From NCBI GenBank assembly GCA_913056345.1, contig CAJXMH010000011.1, positions 30,840-94,839 of the forward strand: a DNA stretch of 64,000 bases, read 5' to 3'. Below are positions 9,114-18,961 of the stretch, one piece after another. The translations under genes and the position numbers were made by a program. Below the pieces are notes generated by a model that was given only the letters and a program-made list of their open reading frames with translations, made no database searches and was not told the origin of the DNA. How positions within the stretch are numbered: position 1 is the first letter of the stretch; every line of letters begins with the position of its first letter. This DNA is from an uncultured Flavobacteriales bacterium (lineage in GTDB: Bacteria; Bacteroidota; Bacteroidia; Flavobacteriales_E; Vicingaceae).

Positions 9114-10112
9114 TTATTTCTTTAATTCACCTGCTTTATACCTTAGCGAATGCTGCTGATCTGTTCCTATTTCCATCAACCACCGTCCGTGCTTTTTGCC
9201 CTCTCTGTAATTTCCCCTTTGCTTTAAACTTCCATTTGGACGGTACTCTTTCCAATCACCATCAAGTTTCCCATAGCTGTAATGAGCATAGTGGTAAATA
9301 TTTCCAGAAGGAAAATACTCTTTATAGAGACCATTTAGCTTACCTTCTACTCTGTACTTTACTATTGCCGTTTGCTCTGGTTTATGAACAAAGACGGCAC
9401 GCATCATAGTAGGATGGTCTATGGAGTCAGGATTAATATAGCGAATGCGGTAAGCAAGCTTCTCGACACTTTTCTCTTGAGGTAAATATAACGTATCATA
9501 GCGCTGAAAAACTTGAGTTTTTACCTTTCCATCGACGGTTTGCGAACTATCTTTTTGCCCAAAGGTGAACACCTGCTTTACCTGTTGAAACATGGAAGGT
9601 TTAGAAGTCAATTTCCCATTTTCGTAGTATTCCTTGCGGTAAGCTGCAGAACCTACATTATATTCCCACTTACCATGCTTTAGCCCATGCTTAAACCTTC
9701 CTTGGTATTTTTCCACCTTGTTGATGTAAAAGCCATGTCGTTTTCCAGCCCTGTATTTTGCTTTTTCTCTAATAGAACCATCTGTGCCATAATAAGTCCA
9801 ATCTCCATTTCGTTTCCCTGCTTGGTAAACACTGAAAATCATGGTTCGCCCACTTGGGTAGTAAGCCTTATAGACTCCACTTTGCTTGCCGTAGTAATAG
9901 TTCTTTTCAAATGCTTTTTGATGTGGGTGTTTTTTATAGTAAGCAATCAGCTTGCCGCTCCCAAGAGAATCTTGTGACTTGTAGTAAAGTTCGAAAGAGA
10001 GTGTATCGTCAGGGTAATATACATTAAGGCTTTTTTGTTGCGCTTGGAGCAAATTGCCAAAAAAGCACACTAAAACTAAAAAAGAAACAAGTTTAACATT
10101 GAAACTAAACAT
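9114..10112 (-). CDS. Secreted YwqK/MORN-like repeat protein
   Basis: 332 residues with a signal peptide (about 1-24, ending ...LLQAQ) followed by two blocks of MORN-like repeats of the form G-x-W-x-x-Y-x-x-G-x-x, for example [12 protein letters not shown] and [12 protein letters not shown], separated by a non-repeat segment near 170-225. Databases often call this family toxin-antitoxin YwqK antitoxin after a Bacillus gene. The signal peptide here argues for a periplasmic or surface protein instead. The start overlaps the 3' end of pyrF by 8 bases, so translation is coupled. The function is unknown. Confidence 0.8.
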   Translation of the reverse strand: MFSFNVKLVSFLVLVCFFGNLLQAQQKSLNVYYPDDTLSFELYYKSQDSLGSGKLIAYYKKHPHQKAFEKNYYYGKQSGVYKAYYPSGRTMIFSVYQAGKRNGDWTYYGTDGSIREKAKYRAGKRHGFYINKVEKYQGRFKHGLKHGKWEYNVGSAAYRKEYYENGKLTSKPSMFQQVKQVFTFGQKDSSQTVDGKVKTQVFQRYDTLYLPQEKSVEKLAYRIRYINPDSIDHPTMMRAVFVHKPEQTAIVKYRVEGKLNGLYKEYFPSGNIYHYAHYSYGKLDGDWKEYRPNGSLKQRGNYREGKKHGRWLMEIGTDQQHSLRYKAGELKK

Positions 10113-10905
10113 ATTGCTTCATCTGTTGCTGCATTTTTAGTGCCGCTTCTCGAGCTTTCTGATCAAAATCTTCCTGATCACCTGCATAAATAATTCCCCT
10201 AGATGAATTCACAAGCAATCCAATTTCATCATTCAACCCATAGTTACAAACATCTTCTAGACTACCGCCTTGAGCCCCAACTCCGGGAACTAATAGGAAG
10301 TGCTCGGGAATCACTTTTCTTATTCCAGCTAATTCTTCTGCCTTGGTTGCCCCCACCACAAACATCAAATTTCTATCAGTTCCCCAACTTGCTACTTTTT
10401 CAATTACATGCAGGTGAAGTGGTCGTTCTTCGGTTTGCAAATACTGAAAGTCAAAGGCACCTTGATTGGAGGTTAAACCCAGCACTATAGCCCATTTACC
10501 GCTAAAATTTAAAAAGGGAGCGACCGAATCTTCTCCCATGTAAGGAGCAACCGTAACGCTATCAAAAGCGTAAGTCTCGAAAAAAGTTTCTGCATATTTC
10601 TTAGCTGTATTGCCAATGTCTCCTCTTTTGGCATCAGCAATAGTGAATATCTCTTTAGGAATATAGTTAACAGTTTTACGTAAACTAACCCAACCAGCCT
10701 CACCTAGGCATTCGTAAAAAGCCAGATTTGGTTTGTAGGCAACGCAGAGATCTTTAGTAGCATCAATGATCCGTTTGTTGAATTCAAAAATGGGATCTTC
10801 AAAGTCCAATAAAAATTTGGGAATCTTGTTCAAGTCTGCATCAAGCCCAATGCATAAAAAACTACCTTTCTTTCTAATCTGTGCGAGAAGTTCCTCTTTA
10901 TTCAT
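10105..10905 (-). CDS. pyrF: Orotidine 5'-phosphate decarboxylase (type 2)
   Basis: A 266-residue enzyme catalysing the last step of UMP synthesis, OMP to UMP plus CO2. The catalytic signature [10 protein letters not shown] is at 91-100, with Lys93 the key residue, and [14 protein letters not shown] (16-29) starts the barrel. [10 protein letters not shown] near 206 is the phosphate-binding loop. The length matches the longer type 2 subfamily common in Bacteroidota. ATG at 10905 lies 2 bases after the prfA stop, making it part of the purM-prfA-pyrF operon. Confidence 0.96.
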   Translation of the reverse strand: MNKEELLAQIRKKGSFLCIGLDADLNKIPKFLLDFEDPIFEFNKRIIDATKDLCVAYKPNLAFYECLGEAGWVSLRKTVNYIPKEIFTIADAKRGDIGNTAKKYAETFFETYAFDSVTVAPYMGEDSVAPFLNFSGKWAIVLGLTSNQGAFDFQYLQTEERPLHLHVIEKVASWGTDRNLMFVVGATKAEELAGIRKVIPEHFLLVPGVGAQGGSLEDVCNYGLNDEIGLLVNSSRGIIYAGDQEDFDQKAREAALKMQQQMKQYV

Positions 10906-10907
10906 GC

Positions 10908-11996
10908 TTATAATGCGTTATCTAAACCTGCTTGTAGCTTTTCTGCATTTTCTGCTACTCTCAATGCCTCAATCACTTCGCCTAACTCCCCATTGATGAT
11001 AGCATCTAAATTATACAACGTTAGGTTTATACGGTGGTCAGTCACCCTTCCTTGAGGATAATTGTAAGTTCTGATCTTAGCAGAACGGTCCCCAGTTGAA
11101 ACTTGTGATTTTCGTTCAGCAGCAATTTCTTTTTCCTTTTTCTCTACCTCTGCCTCGTACAATTTAGTCCGAAGTACCTTCATGGCTTTTTCATAGTTTT
11201 TTAACTGTGATCTACCATCTTGACACTCTACAACTACACCCGTTGGAATATGGGTCAATCTAACTGCCGACTCCGTTTTATTAACGTGCTGACCACCTGC
11301 GCCTGAAGCTCGGTAAGTATCTTTTTTGATATCTGAAGTGTTCACCTTTACGTCAACTTCATCTGCTTCAGGCAAAACGGCCACCGTAGCAGCTGATGTA
11401 TGCACTCTACCCTGTGTTTCTGTTTGTGGTACCCTCTGCACACGGTGAACACCCGACTCGTACTTCATAATACCGTATACATTGTCTCCACTTACTTCGA
11501 AACTAATCTCTTTAAAACCACCTGAGGTGCCTTCATTAATGGAAGTAATTTCATGCTTCCACCCCTTAGTTTCAATGTACTTTGTGTACATACGGTAAAG
11601 ATCTCCTGCAAAAATACTTGCTTCGTCTCCACCTGTTCCAGCCCGAATTTCTATTATGACATTTTTGCCATCATCAGGGTCTTTAGGAATCAACATTAAC
11701 TTGATCTTCTCTTCTAGAGGAGCAACTTGATCTTCGAGTTGATTTAATTCTTCCTTGGCCATTTCCTTGAACTCCTCGTCTTGCTCCTCCTGCAATAAAG
11801 CTTTAGAAGAGGCTATGTTATCAAGGATGTTTTTATATTCATGATAAGTAGAAACAATCTCTTTTAGATCGCTATACTCTTTATTAAGCTTTACGTAGCG
11901 ATTCATATCGGCGATGATATCAGGGTCAACAATCAACTGTGACACTTCTTTATACCGATCGTTGATCGATTCTAGCTTATCTAATAAATTACTCAT
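10908..11996 (-). CDS. prfA: Peptide chain release factor 1
   Basis: A 362-residue class I release factor that recognises UAA and UAG and triggers peptide release at the ribosome. The codon-recognition tripeptide is PQT (190-192, in [10 protein letters not shown]), the PxT form that separates RF1 from RF2 (SPF). The universally conserved GGQ is at 234-236 ([10 protein letters not shown]). Length and start are standard. It lies 5 bases after purM and 2 bases before pyrF. Confidence 0.97.
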   Translation of the reverse strand: MSNLLDKLESINDRYKEVSQLIVDPDIIADMNRYVKLNKEYSDLKEIVSTYHEYKNILDNIASSKALLQEEQDEEFKEMAKEELNQLEDQVAPLEEKIKLMLIPKDPDDGKNVIIEIRAGTGGDEASIFAGDLYRMYTKYIETKGWKHEITSINEGTSGGFKEISFEVSGDNVYGIMKYESGVHRVQRVPQTETQGRVHTSAATVAVLPEADEVDVKVNTSDIKKDTYRASGAGGQHVNKTESAVRLTHIPTGVVVECQDGRSQLKNYEKAMKVLRTKLYEAEVEKKEKEIAAERKSQVSTGDRSAKIRTYNYPQGRVTDHRINLTLYNLDAIINGELGEVIEALRVAENAEKLQAGLDNAL

Positions 11997-12001
11997 ACGT
12001 T

Positions 12002-13171
12002 TTAGTATCTAAATTCTCCGTGCTCCGACTTAATGGTAAGTGCCTTTTCGCTAGAAGCCTCTACTCTTCCAATTATTTTAGCTTCTACACCAAAACTTTC
12101 TGATATACTTATGATCTCTTCCGCAAAAGCAGAATCAACGTAAAGTTCCATACGATGTCCCATGTTAAACACCTTGTACATTTCTTGCCAAGAAGTATTC
12201 GACTCAGCTTGAATCAGCTTGAATAATGGAGGGGTATCAAACAATTGATCCTTTATTACATGAACTTGATCAACAAAATGCAAGACCTTAGTTTGGGCGC
12301 CTCCACTACAGTGTACAATTCCATGGATTCCCTTTCTACAGTTCTTCAATACTTTTTGGAGGATAGGCGCATAAGTTCTGGTGGGTGAAAGCACTGTTTT
12401 GCCGGCATCTATGGGACTACCATCAACAGGGTCGGTAAGCTTTTTAGAACCTGCATATATGAGCTCAGCAGGCACTTCGGGATCATATGATTCGGGATAC
12501 TTCTCTTTTAAATAGCCAGAAAACACATCGTGTCGAGCAGATGTGAGACCATTAGATCCCATCCCACCATTATACTCGCTTTCGTAATTTGCTTTCCCAA
12601 AAGAGGCTAAACCAACGATTACATCACCTGCTTGGATGTTTTTATTATCTACAACATCCTTTCTTGGCATCCTGCACGTAACTGTAGAGTCTACTATGAT
12701 GGTTCTAACCAAGTCTCCAACATCAGCTGTTTCACCACCTGTGCTGTAAATTCCTATTCCATAGGCCCGCAGTTCTTCAAGTATTTCCTCGGTTCCTTGA
12801 ATGATAGCAGTGATTACCTCACCGGGTATCTTATTCTTATTTCTCCCAATGGTAGATGAAAGCAAAATATTATCAGTTGCTCCAACACATAGCAGATCAT
12901 CCAAGTTCATAATGATTGCATCCATGGCGATTCCCTTCCAAACAGACAAGTCTCCTGTCTCTTTCCAATAAAGGTAAGCCAAAGAGGATTTAGTGCCGGC
13001 CCCATCCGCATGCATCACAATACAATGGTCTTCACTTCCGCTAAGGTAATCGGGTATGATCTTGCAAAAAGCCTTTGGGTACAGACCCTTGTCAACATTT
13101 TTTATGGCCTCATGCACGTCCTCTTTTGATGCAGAAACCCCTCTTTGCTGGTATTTCTCTTGACTGCTCAT
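12002..13171 (-). CDS. purM: Phosphoribosylformylglycinamidine cyclo-ligase
   Basis: 389 residues of AIR synthetase, the ATP-dependent ring closure of FGAM to AIR in de novo purine synthesis. The N-terminus [17 protein letters not shown], the [13 protein letters not shown] motif near 54-66, [16 protein letters not shown] and [12 protein letters not shown] are typical of PurM. The length matches the longer Bacteroidota form rather than the ~345-residue E. coli enzyme. It is the first gene of an eight-gene minus-strand operon reaching down to 5665; upstream is the terminator at 13182-13214. No clear promoter box is seen. Confidence 0.95.
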   Translation of the reverse strand: MSSQEKYQQRGVSASKEDVHEAIKNVDKGLYPKAFCKIIPDYLSGSEDHCIVMHADGAGTKSSLAYLYWKETGDLSVWKGIAMDAIIMNLDDLLCVGATDNILLSSTIGRNKNKIPGEVITAIIQGTEEILEELRAYGIGIYSTGGETADVGDLVRTIIVDSTVTCRMPRKDVVDNKNIQAGDVIVGLASFGKANYESEYNGGMGSNGLTSARHDVFSGYLKEKYPESYDPEVPAELIYAGSKKLTDPVDGSPIDAGKTVLSPTRTYAPILQKVLKNCRKGIHGIVHCSGGAQTKVLHFVDQVHVIKDQLFDTPPLFKLIQAESNTSWQEMYKVFNMGHRMELYVDSAFAEEIISISESFGVEAKIIGRVEASSEKALTIKSEHGEFRY

Positions 13172-13181
13172 TTCTGTTCAT

Positions 13182-13214
13182 AAAAAAACATCCACAGTAT
13201 AACCATGGATGTTT
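13182..13214 (-). terminator. Rho-independent terminator of the PorE-like OmpA gene
   Basis: On the minus strand a stem AAACATCCA / TGGATGTTT around an 11-base loop is followed directly by a T-run. It lies 20 bases beyond the stop of the OmpA-family gene and only 10 bases before the purM start codon. Confidence 0.75.
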
Positions 13215-13233
13215 CGATTTTTTAAGTATCTAA

Positions 13234-15249
13234 CTATTGTTCTTCTTCACCGCCTTCCATGTCAGGAACCTCCGGTTTCTCAGGCTTTGGCACAAAATCG
13301 TCTCTTAAGACAATGAAGTCTGTTCTCCGATTTAGCTGATGCGCTGCCTCTCTTTCTTCCTCTGTAGCCAACTTGGCAATTTCAGCATCTGAAATTAAGA
13401 GATTAGTTTCACCATATCCCTTAGGTTCCATTCTAGCCGGAGCAATTCCACGACTTGTAAGGTATTGAACCACAGATTCGGCTCTTCCTTGAGATAATTT
13501 CTCATTGTACTTATCGCTTCCCCTAGAATCTGTATTCGCTCTCAACTGGATTACGATGGTTGGGTTATCTACCAGAATGTCATATAGGTAATCCAATGAA
13601 TCTTTCGCCTGATCTGTTAAAGTCGTCTTGTTGAATTCGTAAAGGATTTCAGGTAGTTTGATTCCTTCTTCTTTAATAGGAATCAGCTCATACAAATGAG
13701 CGAATATTTTTGATTCCTCTAATCCAACAGTTGTTTCTTTTCCTTTGGCATTCAAATAATTTGGCTTAGAAACGGTTAGAGAGTAAGAAGTATTTTTATT
13801 AATGTAAGATTCTCCATTGCCTTTATCCGCAAATTCAAAAGTACCATCTGCCATGGTTTCTTTTTCTGCAGTGCTACCGTCAGTTCCGATCAATGTCACA
13901 GTGGCTGCCGAAAGTGGCTCGCCTGTTTCATCATCTTTTACCAAGCCTTTAAGCACAAAAAGAACTGGTGGCTTTTTAAATTCCCATATATCGTCCTTTC
14001 CTCTTCCTCCCGGTCTACTTGAACTAAAGTATCCACGATCAGCCGAACCATCATAGATTATAGCAAAGTCATTAGCTGAAGAGTTGATCGGTGCTTTTAA
14101 GTTTTGTACATCTGACCACTGAGCGTTACCCTTTTTCTTGGCAACGAAAATATCTAGCCCTCCCATTCCAATGTGACCATTAGAAGCGAAGTACAAATCA
14201 CCATTTTCTCTAACAAAAGGGAAAAGCTCATCTTCGGAAGTATTAATTTCTGGACCTAGATTTATTGGCTCTGACCACTTCCCTCTTGATTCTTCCTTAA
14301 TATACCATAAATCTTTTCCACCTTGTCCTCCCTCTAAATCAGAAGAAAAAATCAACACCTCATCATCTGGGCTGAGTGCGGGATGTCCAATCACAGCGCT
14401 ATCACTTGCAATCGGAATAACTTCAGGTGTTCCAAAGCTTACTCCTTGTTTTTTGGCTGTGTAGATCTGGCAACCCATAAACCCATCTTTCTTCACTTTA
14501 CAACGTGTAAAATACATGGTGTTCCTCCGTGAATTAAAAACTGCGGCACCTTCACTTGCGTCAGTATTTACTCCGTCTTTTTCATCATCAGCCAATTTAG
14601 GTTCGCTCCATTTACCTTTCTTATCTCTTTCACTTCTGTAAAGGTCTGAAAAGTTATCCCCAGTTACTTCTGATTGATCTGACCCCATAGAGCCTTCACG
14701 TGTGGAAGTAAAAACTAGTTCTGTATTTTTCTTATCACCGAAAGTTGGAGCATAATCATAAAACTCAGTATTGAGAAGAACAACAGGTTCTACTACGTAA
14801 TTAGTTGGGTCATCTGCCCATTTTTGGGCCTTTTCGGCCGCCTCAATACCTTGCTTTCCCCTTGGATCTTCCGGCTTTTCTGCAGCATACTTTTGAAATT
14901 GAATCAAGGCTTCGTCATATTTACCGCTTAACATTTTGACCTCAGCTAGCCTTAAATGGGCAATTGGGTCAACATATTGAGCAATAATCGACTTGTCATA
15001 CCAAACTTCTGCTTGTTCTGCTTGATCACTAAGTCGGTAGGCTTCACCAATTTTGAATATTATCTCTGCTTTTACATCCCTGCCCTTTTCCTTTACATAG
15101 GCCTTCTTATACATTTCAATTGCCTCAAAGTACTTTTCTTCATTATAAAGTGCATGATCAGCTTCATCAAGATAGCTTTTTTGAGCAAAAAGAGAGGTTG
15201 AAGTAACTAAGACTAGAAACAGAAAACCTAAAATACGGTGTAAACTCAT
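13234..15249 (-). CDS. PorE-like OmpA protein (TPR, PD40 propeller, CarboxypepD-reg, OmpA-C)
   Basis: 671 residues with a signal peptide (about 1-22), TPR helices (about 25-140), a PD40/WD40-like beta-propeller (about 150-430, repeats such as HPALSPDDEVLIFSSDLEGG and GMGGLDIFVAKKK), a carboxypeptidase-regulatory-like domain (about 435-515) and a C-terminal OmpA peptidoglycan-binding domain (about 535-655, with NTDSRGSDKYNEKLSQGR). This is the domain order of PorE, the T9SS-associated outer-membrane/peptidoglycan linker of Porphyromonas gingivalis, at nearly the same length. Similar proteins exist in several copies per genome, so equivalence to PorE is uncertain. A paralogue is at 56932-58920. 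It is monocistronic between two terminators. Confidence 0.85.
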   Translation of the reverse strand: MSLHRILGFLFLVLVTSTSLFAQKSYLDEADHALYNEEKYFEAIEMYKKAYVKEKGRDVKAEIIFKIGEAYRLSDQAEQAEVWYDKSIIAQYVDPIAHLRLAEVKMLSGKYDEALIQFQKYAAEKPEDPRGKQGIEAAEKAQKWADDPTNYVVEPVVLLNTEFYDYAPTFGDKKNTELVFTSTREGSMGSDQSEVTGDNFSDLYRSERDKKGKWSEPKLADDEKDGVNTDASEGAAVFNSRRNTMYFTRCKVKKDGFMGCQIYTAKKQGVSFGTPEVIPIASDSAVIGHPALSPDDEVLIFSSDLEGGQGGKDLWYIKEESRGKWSEPINLGPEINTSEDELFPFVRENGDLYFASNGHIGMGGLDIFVAKKKGNAQWSDVQNLKAPINSSANDFAIIYDGSADRGYFSSSRPGGRGKDDIWEFKKPPVLFVLKGLVKDDETGEPLSAATVTLIGTDGSTAEKETMADGTFEFADKGNGESYINKNTSYSLTVSKPNYLNAKGKETTVGLEESKIFAHLYELIPIKEEGIKLPEILYEFNKTTLTDQAKDSLDYLYDILVDNPTIVIQLRANTDSRGSDKYNEKLSQGRAESVVQYLTSRGIAPARMEPKGYGETNLLISDAEIAKLATEEEREAAHQLNRRTDFIVLRDDFVPKPEKPEVPDMEGGEEEQ

Positions 15250-15324
15250 TGGTATTTGGTGTTTTTCAAGGTAGCCGCTAAAATAACAAATTTTTTGTTC
15301 TCATATTACTTTCAAGCTATGAGC

Positions 15325-15359
15325 CAAAAAGAAAGATGTCCTAATTTCTCAGGACATCT
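15325..15359 (-). terminator. Rho-independent terminator of glnA3
   Basis: AGATGTCCT (15334-15342) and AGGACATCT (15351-15359) pair around an 8-base loop. On the minus strand the stem is followed by TTCTTTTT. It sits 4 bases past the glutamine synthetase stop codon. Confidence 0.8.
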
Positions 15360-15362
15360 CGT

Positions 15363-17561
15363 TTAATGATTGAATAACAATTCTCTATACTTTGGCAGTG
15401 GCCAAATTTCATCATCCACACTCAGCTCAAGTTTATCAACACTGTAGCGAATTTTATCGCACATTGGTTTAATAATATCACAATATTGATTCGCTCGATC
15501 CTTTACCTCGTCTATCTGATTGATTCGCTTGCGTTCATTAATCATCTCTTCAACGGTTTCCTTAACGATCTTGACGTGGTGAGAAATCTCTTTAACCATT
15601 TCCAACTGCACAGAGGCTGCATTTTTAAAGTCCGATGGACTTAATATTTCTTTTAAGCCCTGTACATTTTTTATAACCTGATTTTGGTATTTTAAGGCGG
15701 TGGGTAGAATATGATTTTTGGCAAGGTCACCTACAACTCTAGCTTCTATTCTAATCAAATTTGTATAAAGGTCGTAAGCTATTTCTTGACGGGCAATCGT
15801 TTCTCTTTTCGTCATTACCCCTTGTTCTTCAAAAAGTTTGATGGTGGATTCGCTAGCCATTTCAGCTAAAGCTTGGGGAGATGTTTTGAGATTAGATAAT
15901 CCACGCTTTTCAGCTTCTTTAATCCATTCTTCGCCATATCCGTTACCTTCAAACCGAATGTCTTTTGAGGCAAGCGTATACTTCTTCAATATTCTAAAGA
16001 TTGCTTCATCTTTCTTTACCCCTTTAGCTATTTGTGCATCAACATCCTTTTTGAATTGTTTCAATTGCTTTGCCATAATGGTATTTAAAATGGTCATAGC
16101 AGAGGAACAATTTGAGGAAGAGCCTACCGCTCGGTATTCAAACTTATTCCCTGTAAAAGCAAAAGGAGATGTTCTGTTACGGTCGGTATTATCGAGTAAA
16201 ATTTCAGGTATTTTACCAATATTGAGTTTTAGTTCTGTTTTTTCATCTGCTGTAAGCGCTTTGTCGTCTTTTACTTTTTTTACAAGTTGATCTAACATTT
16301 TGGTCAACTCAGTACCGATGAAAACAGATACAATTGCCGGTGGCGCTTCATTAGCTCCAAGCCTGTGTTCATTACCTGCAGTTGCAATGGAGGCTCTTAA
16401 TAGACGCTCGTGATCATATACTGCTTTGATAGTATTTATTAAAAAGGTTAAGAACTGCAGATTCGACTTAGGATTCTTACCGGGGCTTAGCAGATTTACC
16501 CCAGTATCAGTTGCTAAAGACCAATTATTGTGTTTTCCCGAACCGTTAATGTTGGCATAAGGTTTTTCATGCAGCAAAACCCTTAGGTTATGCTTCCGAG
16601 CAATTTTATCCATTATATCCATCAGTAATTGATTATGGTCTACTGCTAGATTGGTTTCTTCATAAACCGGTGCAAATTCATACTGATTGGGCGCTACCTC
16701 ATTATGCCTTGTTGTAATCGGTATTCCAAGTTTCATACACTCAATCTCCAATTCGTTCATGAAGGCATGTGCTCGATCGGGAATCGTGCCAAAGTAATGA
16801 TCGTCTAATTCCTGCCCCTTTGCCGGACTATGTCCAAAAACTGTTCTCCCTGTCATCACTAAATCAGGACGTGCCGCAAACAGTGATTTATCCACCAAAA
16901 AGTATTCTTGCTCCCAACCTAAAGTAGCATTCACTTTTTTTACATTCTTATCAAAATACCGGCAAACATCTACAGCAGCTTTATCTACGGCAACTAGTGC
17001 TTTAAGTAAAGGTGTCTTATAATCAAGTGCTTCGCCTGTATAGGAAATGTAAATGGTAGGAATACATAAGGTCTTTCCAATTATGAATGCAGGGGAAGAA
17101 GGATCCCAGGCTGTATAGCCTCGAGCTTCAAAAGTATTTCGTATGCCTCCACTGGGCAAACTTGAAGCGTCAGGCTCTTGCTGTGCCAACTGTGCGCCTC
17201 CAAACTGTTCGATTACCTTATTATCATTATCGCTAGAAGGCTCGAAAAAGGCATCATGCTTTTCAGCTGTTGTTCCTGTTAAAGGTTGAAACCAATGTGT
17301 GTAATGCGTCACATTCTTTTCTACAGCCCATGCTTTCATGGCTAAGGCTACTGAATCTGTGATTTTTCTATCGATACTCGTACCTTTTTCAATGGAGCTC
17401 ATTACAAGCTTGAAAACGTCTTTAGGCATGTATTCTGACATTGCTTTCTTGTCAAAAACATGAGAACCGAAATAATCAGAAATTTTTTCTGTAGGAGCTT
17501 CTACATTTCTAGGGCTGCGGTTCATGGCCTCTTTGAGAGCATGAAATCGAATAGTTGACAT
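15363..17561 (-). CDS. glnA3: Glutamine synthetase type III
   Basis: 732 residues, the length of GSIII (GlnN) enzymes characteristic of Bacteroidota and cyanobacteria, much longer than GSI (~470). It makes glutamine from glutamate, ammonia and ATP. The N-terminus has the GSIII-specific DYFGSHVFDKKAMSEYM and LPSGGIRNTFEARGYTAWD. The catalytic core includes GWEQEYFLVDK, TRHNEVAPNQYEFAPV and NINGSGKHNNWS near 335-346. It is monocistronic, with a promoter-like element upstream and a strong terminator behind. No PII or amt gene is adjacent in this window. Confidence 0.97.
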   Translation of the reverse strand: MSTIRFHALKEAMNRSPRNVEAPTEKISDYFGSHVFDKKAMSEYMPKDVFKLVMSSIEKGTSIDRKITDSVALAMKAWAVEKNVTHYTHWFQPLTGTTAEKHDAFFEPSSDNDNKVIEQFGGAQLAQQEPDASSLPSGGIRNTFEARGYTAWDPSSPAFIIGKTLCIPTIYISYTGEALDYKTPLLKALVAVDKAAVDVCRYFDKNVKKVNATLGWEQEYFLVDKSLFAARPDLVMTGRTVFGHSPAKGQELDDHYFGTIPDRAHAFMNELEIECMKLGIPITTRHNEVAPNQYEFAPVYEETNLAVDHNQLLMDIMDKIARKHNLRVLLHEKPYANINGSGKHNNWSLATDTGVNLLSPGKNPKSNLQFLTFLINTIKAVYDHERLLRASIATAGNEHRLGANEAPPAIVSVFIGTELTKMLDQLVKKVKDDKALTADEKTELKLNIGKIPEILLDNTDRNRTSPFAFTGNKFEYRAVGSSSNCSSAMTILNTIMAKQLKQFKKDVDAQIAKGVKKDEAIFRILKKYTLASKDIRFEGNGYGEEWIKEAEKRGLSNLKTSPQALAEMASESTIKLFEEQGVMTKRETIARQEIAYDLYTNLIRIEARVVGDLAKNHILPTALKYQNQVIKNVQGLKEILSPSDFKNAASVQLEMVKEISHHVKIVKETVEEMINERKRINQIDEVKDRANQYCDIIKPMCDKIRYSVDKLELSVDDEIWPLPKYRELLFNH

Positions 17562-17586
17562 GGGTTTTTTATTTTATATTGAAACC

Positions 17587-17619
17587 CAAAAGTAGTTTAA
17601 AAGAGAGGGTGAGATACAA
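17587..17619 (-). promoter_or_regulatory. Candidate promoter of glnA3
   Basis: Minus strand TTG (17619-17617), 22 bases, TACTTTTG (17594-17587), about 26 bases before the ATG. The -7 box is a perfect TAnnTTTG but the spacing is longer than the usual 19, so this is tentative. Confidence 0.35.
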
Positions 17620-17687
17620 TAAAGAAGTAAATTTTATTAACACCCCCTATTTTTCAGAAGTCAACCCCCAATAAAATAACATTTTAA

Positions 17688-18647
17688 TCAAGCAACCCCC
17701 TTAAATTCGGTGACGAATGAGAAATATATATAAGTTATGTAGAAAAGTATTAGAATAATGCCTTTCCAGAATCCCATTTTATCTCCGAACTTCATTAGGG
17801 GAAGCAAAAGAATGCTGATGGCTAATAGGAAGTACATATCAAAATTCAATACAGATTCAGAAACTTCTAAAGGTATAGCCAATGAGGTTATACCCAATAT
17901 TGCAAGCAGATTAAAGACGTTGGAACCAATCAAGTTACCCATAGAAATATCAGTTTGCTTCTTAAAAGCAGCTACCGCGGAAGTCACTAATTCAGGTAAG
18001 CTAGTTCCAAAGGCAACGACAGAGACCGAGATCAGCTTTTCACTTATTTCAAAGCTTTTGGCAATTTTTACCACCCCCTTGATTAACCAGTCCGCGCCGA
18101 AGTACAAACAAGCTAATCCTAATAAGCAAAAGAAGATGTTTTTAAAAATTGGAGTAGCCTGCGTTTCAGCATCTACCTCCTGCTCTGCTGCAATAACTTT
18201 ACCCTCTGTTCTAGATTTTCGAATAATCCAAAAGGTAAAAGATGCTAGAATAAGAACGAAAATCAGGCCTTCCCAAAAACTAAGTACACCGTTTAAAGCA
18301 AAGACATAGAATAAGACTGTTGCTATAAACATTAAGGGCCAATCTATGCGCAGTGAGTCTCTATTTACCGAAATTGGAAAAATAACAACAGTAATTCCCA
18401 GAACCAATGCAATGTTCGAAATATTAGAACCGACCACCGCCCCAACACTTACGTCTGGGTATCCGCTAAAAGCTCCTTCCAAACTCACAAGTAGCTCGGG
18501 AGCAGAAGTGCCAAATGAAACCACCGTCATGCCTATTACCAGTGGCGAAATGTGAAGCTTTAAAGCCAACGCGACAGCTCCTCTCACTAAAAACTCACCC
18601 CCTAAGATCAGACCAACAAGTCCACCAACTAAGAGTAAGTATTCCAC
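17688..18647 (-). CDS. Calcium/sodium antiporter (CaCA family, YrbG-like)
   Basis: A 319-residue inner-membrane cation exchanger with about ten hydrophobic helices in two inverted halves. The two alpha-repeat signatures, VSFGTSAPELLVS (44-56) and VAFGTSLPELVTS (about 211-223), carry the acidic residues that bind Ca2+/Na+, and VGSNISNIALVLG and LIGSNVFNLLAILG complete them. The start is GTG at 18647, overlapping the TAG stop of the TatA-like gene, so translation is coupled to it. Confidence 0.92.
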   Translation of the reverse strand: MEYLLLVGGLVGLILGGEFLVRGAVALALKLHISPLVIGMTVVSFGTSAPELLVSLEGAFSGYPDVSVGAVVGSNISNIALVLGITVVIFPISVNRDSLRIDWPLMFIATVLFYVFALNGVLSFWEGLIFVLILASFTFWIIRKSRTEGKVIAAEQEVDAETQATPIFKNIFFCLLGLACLYFGADWLIKGVVKIAKSFEISEKLISVSVVAFGTSLPELVTSAVAAFKKQTDISMGNLIGSNVFNLLAILGITSLAIPLEVSESVLNFDMYFLLAISILLLPLMKFGDKMGFWKGIILILFYITYIYFSFVTEFKGVA

Positions 18648-18892
18648 TACCGTTCAGTTGAAGAATTTGATTGCTTCGAGCTTTTTTTAGCAGGGTCAGC
18701 CGAATCTGTTATTTCCTGAGAAGTTCGACGTATTTCATCTTGTATATCGCCTGTAGCATTTTTGAACTCCCTAATTCCTTTACCAAAACTTCGCGCTAAA
18801 TCAGGGATTTTTTTTGAGCCAAATAACAAAACGACTACTAACACAACTAAAAAGATCTCTGAACCCGCAATGCTAAAAAAGAGTAAACTCAT
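18647..18892 (-). CDS. tatA: Sec-independent protein translocase TatA-like subunit
   Basis: 81 residues with an N-terminal membrane helix (about 7-22, SEIFLVVLVVVLLFGSKKIP), the FGSKKIPDLARSFGKG hinge and amphipathic helix, and a charged C-terminal tail. It is the TatA/E pore-forming component for export of folded proteins; with only one helix and a short tail TatB is less likely. No tatC is nearby. It is followed without a gap by the Ca2+/Na+ antiporter. A TAATTTTG box (18904-18897) ends only 4 bases before the ATG, which would give an almost leaderless mRNA. Confidence 0.88.
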   Translation of the reverse strand: MSLLFFSIAGSEIFLVVLVVVLLFGSKKIPDLARSFGKGIREFKNATGDIQDEIRRTSQEITDSADPAKKSSKQSNSSTER

Positions 18893-18904
18893 GGGGCAAA
18901 ATTA

Positions 18905-18939
18905 CAAAAAAGCCCTGTGCAAATAGTTGCACAGGGCTT
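18905..18939 (-). terminator. Strong rho-independent terminator of secDF
   Basis: A perfect 13-bp stem AAGCCCTGTGCAA / TTGCACAGGGCTT with an ATAG loop (18910-18939), followed on the minus strand by a T-run. It lies 22 bases after the secDF stop. Confidence 0.85.
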
Positions 18940-18961
18940 ATTGTTAAACTTAAAAGTTAAC

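Noticed and set aside
15838..16290. 150-codon open frame on the plus strand inside glnA3
   Set aside because: It lies fully antisense to a strongly conserved gene, has no recognisable domain or start context, and is explained by the codon use of glnA3.
17758..18309. 183-codon plus-strand frame antisense to the antiporter gene
   Set aside because: It mirrors the hydrophobic helices of the antiporter and shows no independent motifs.
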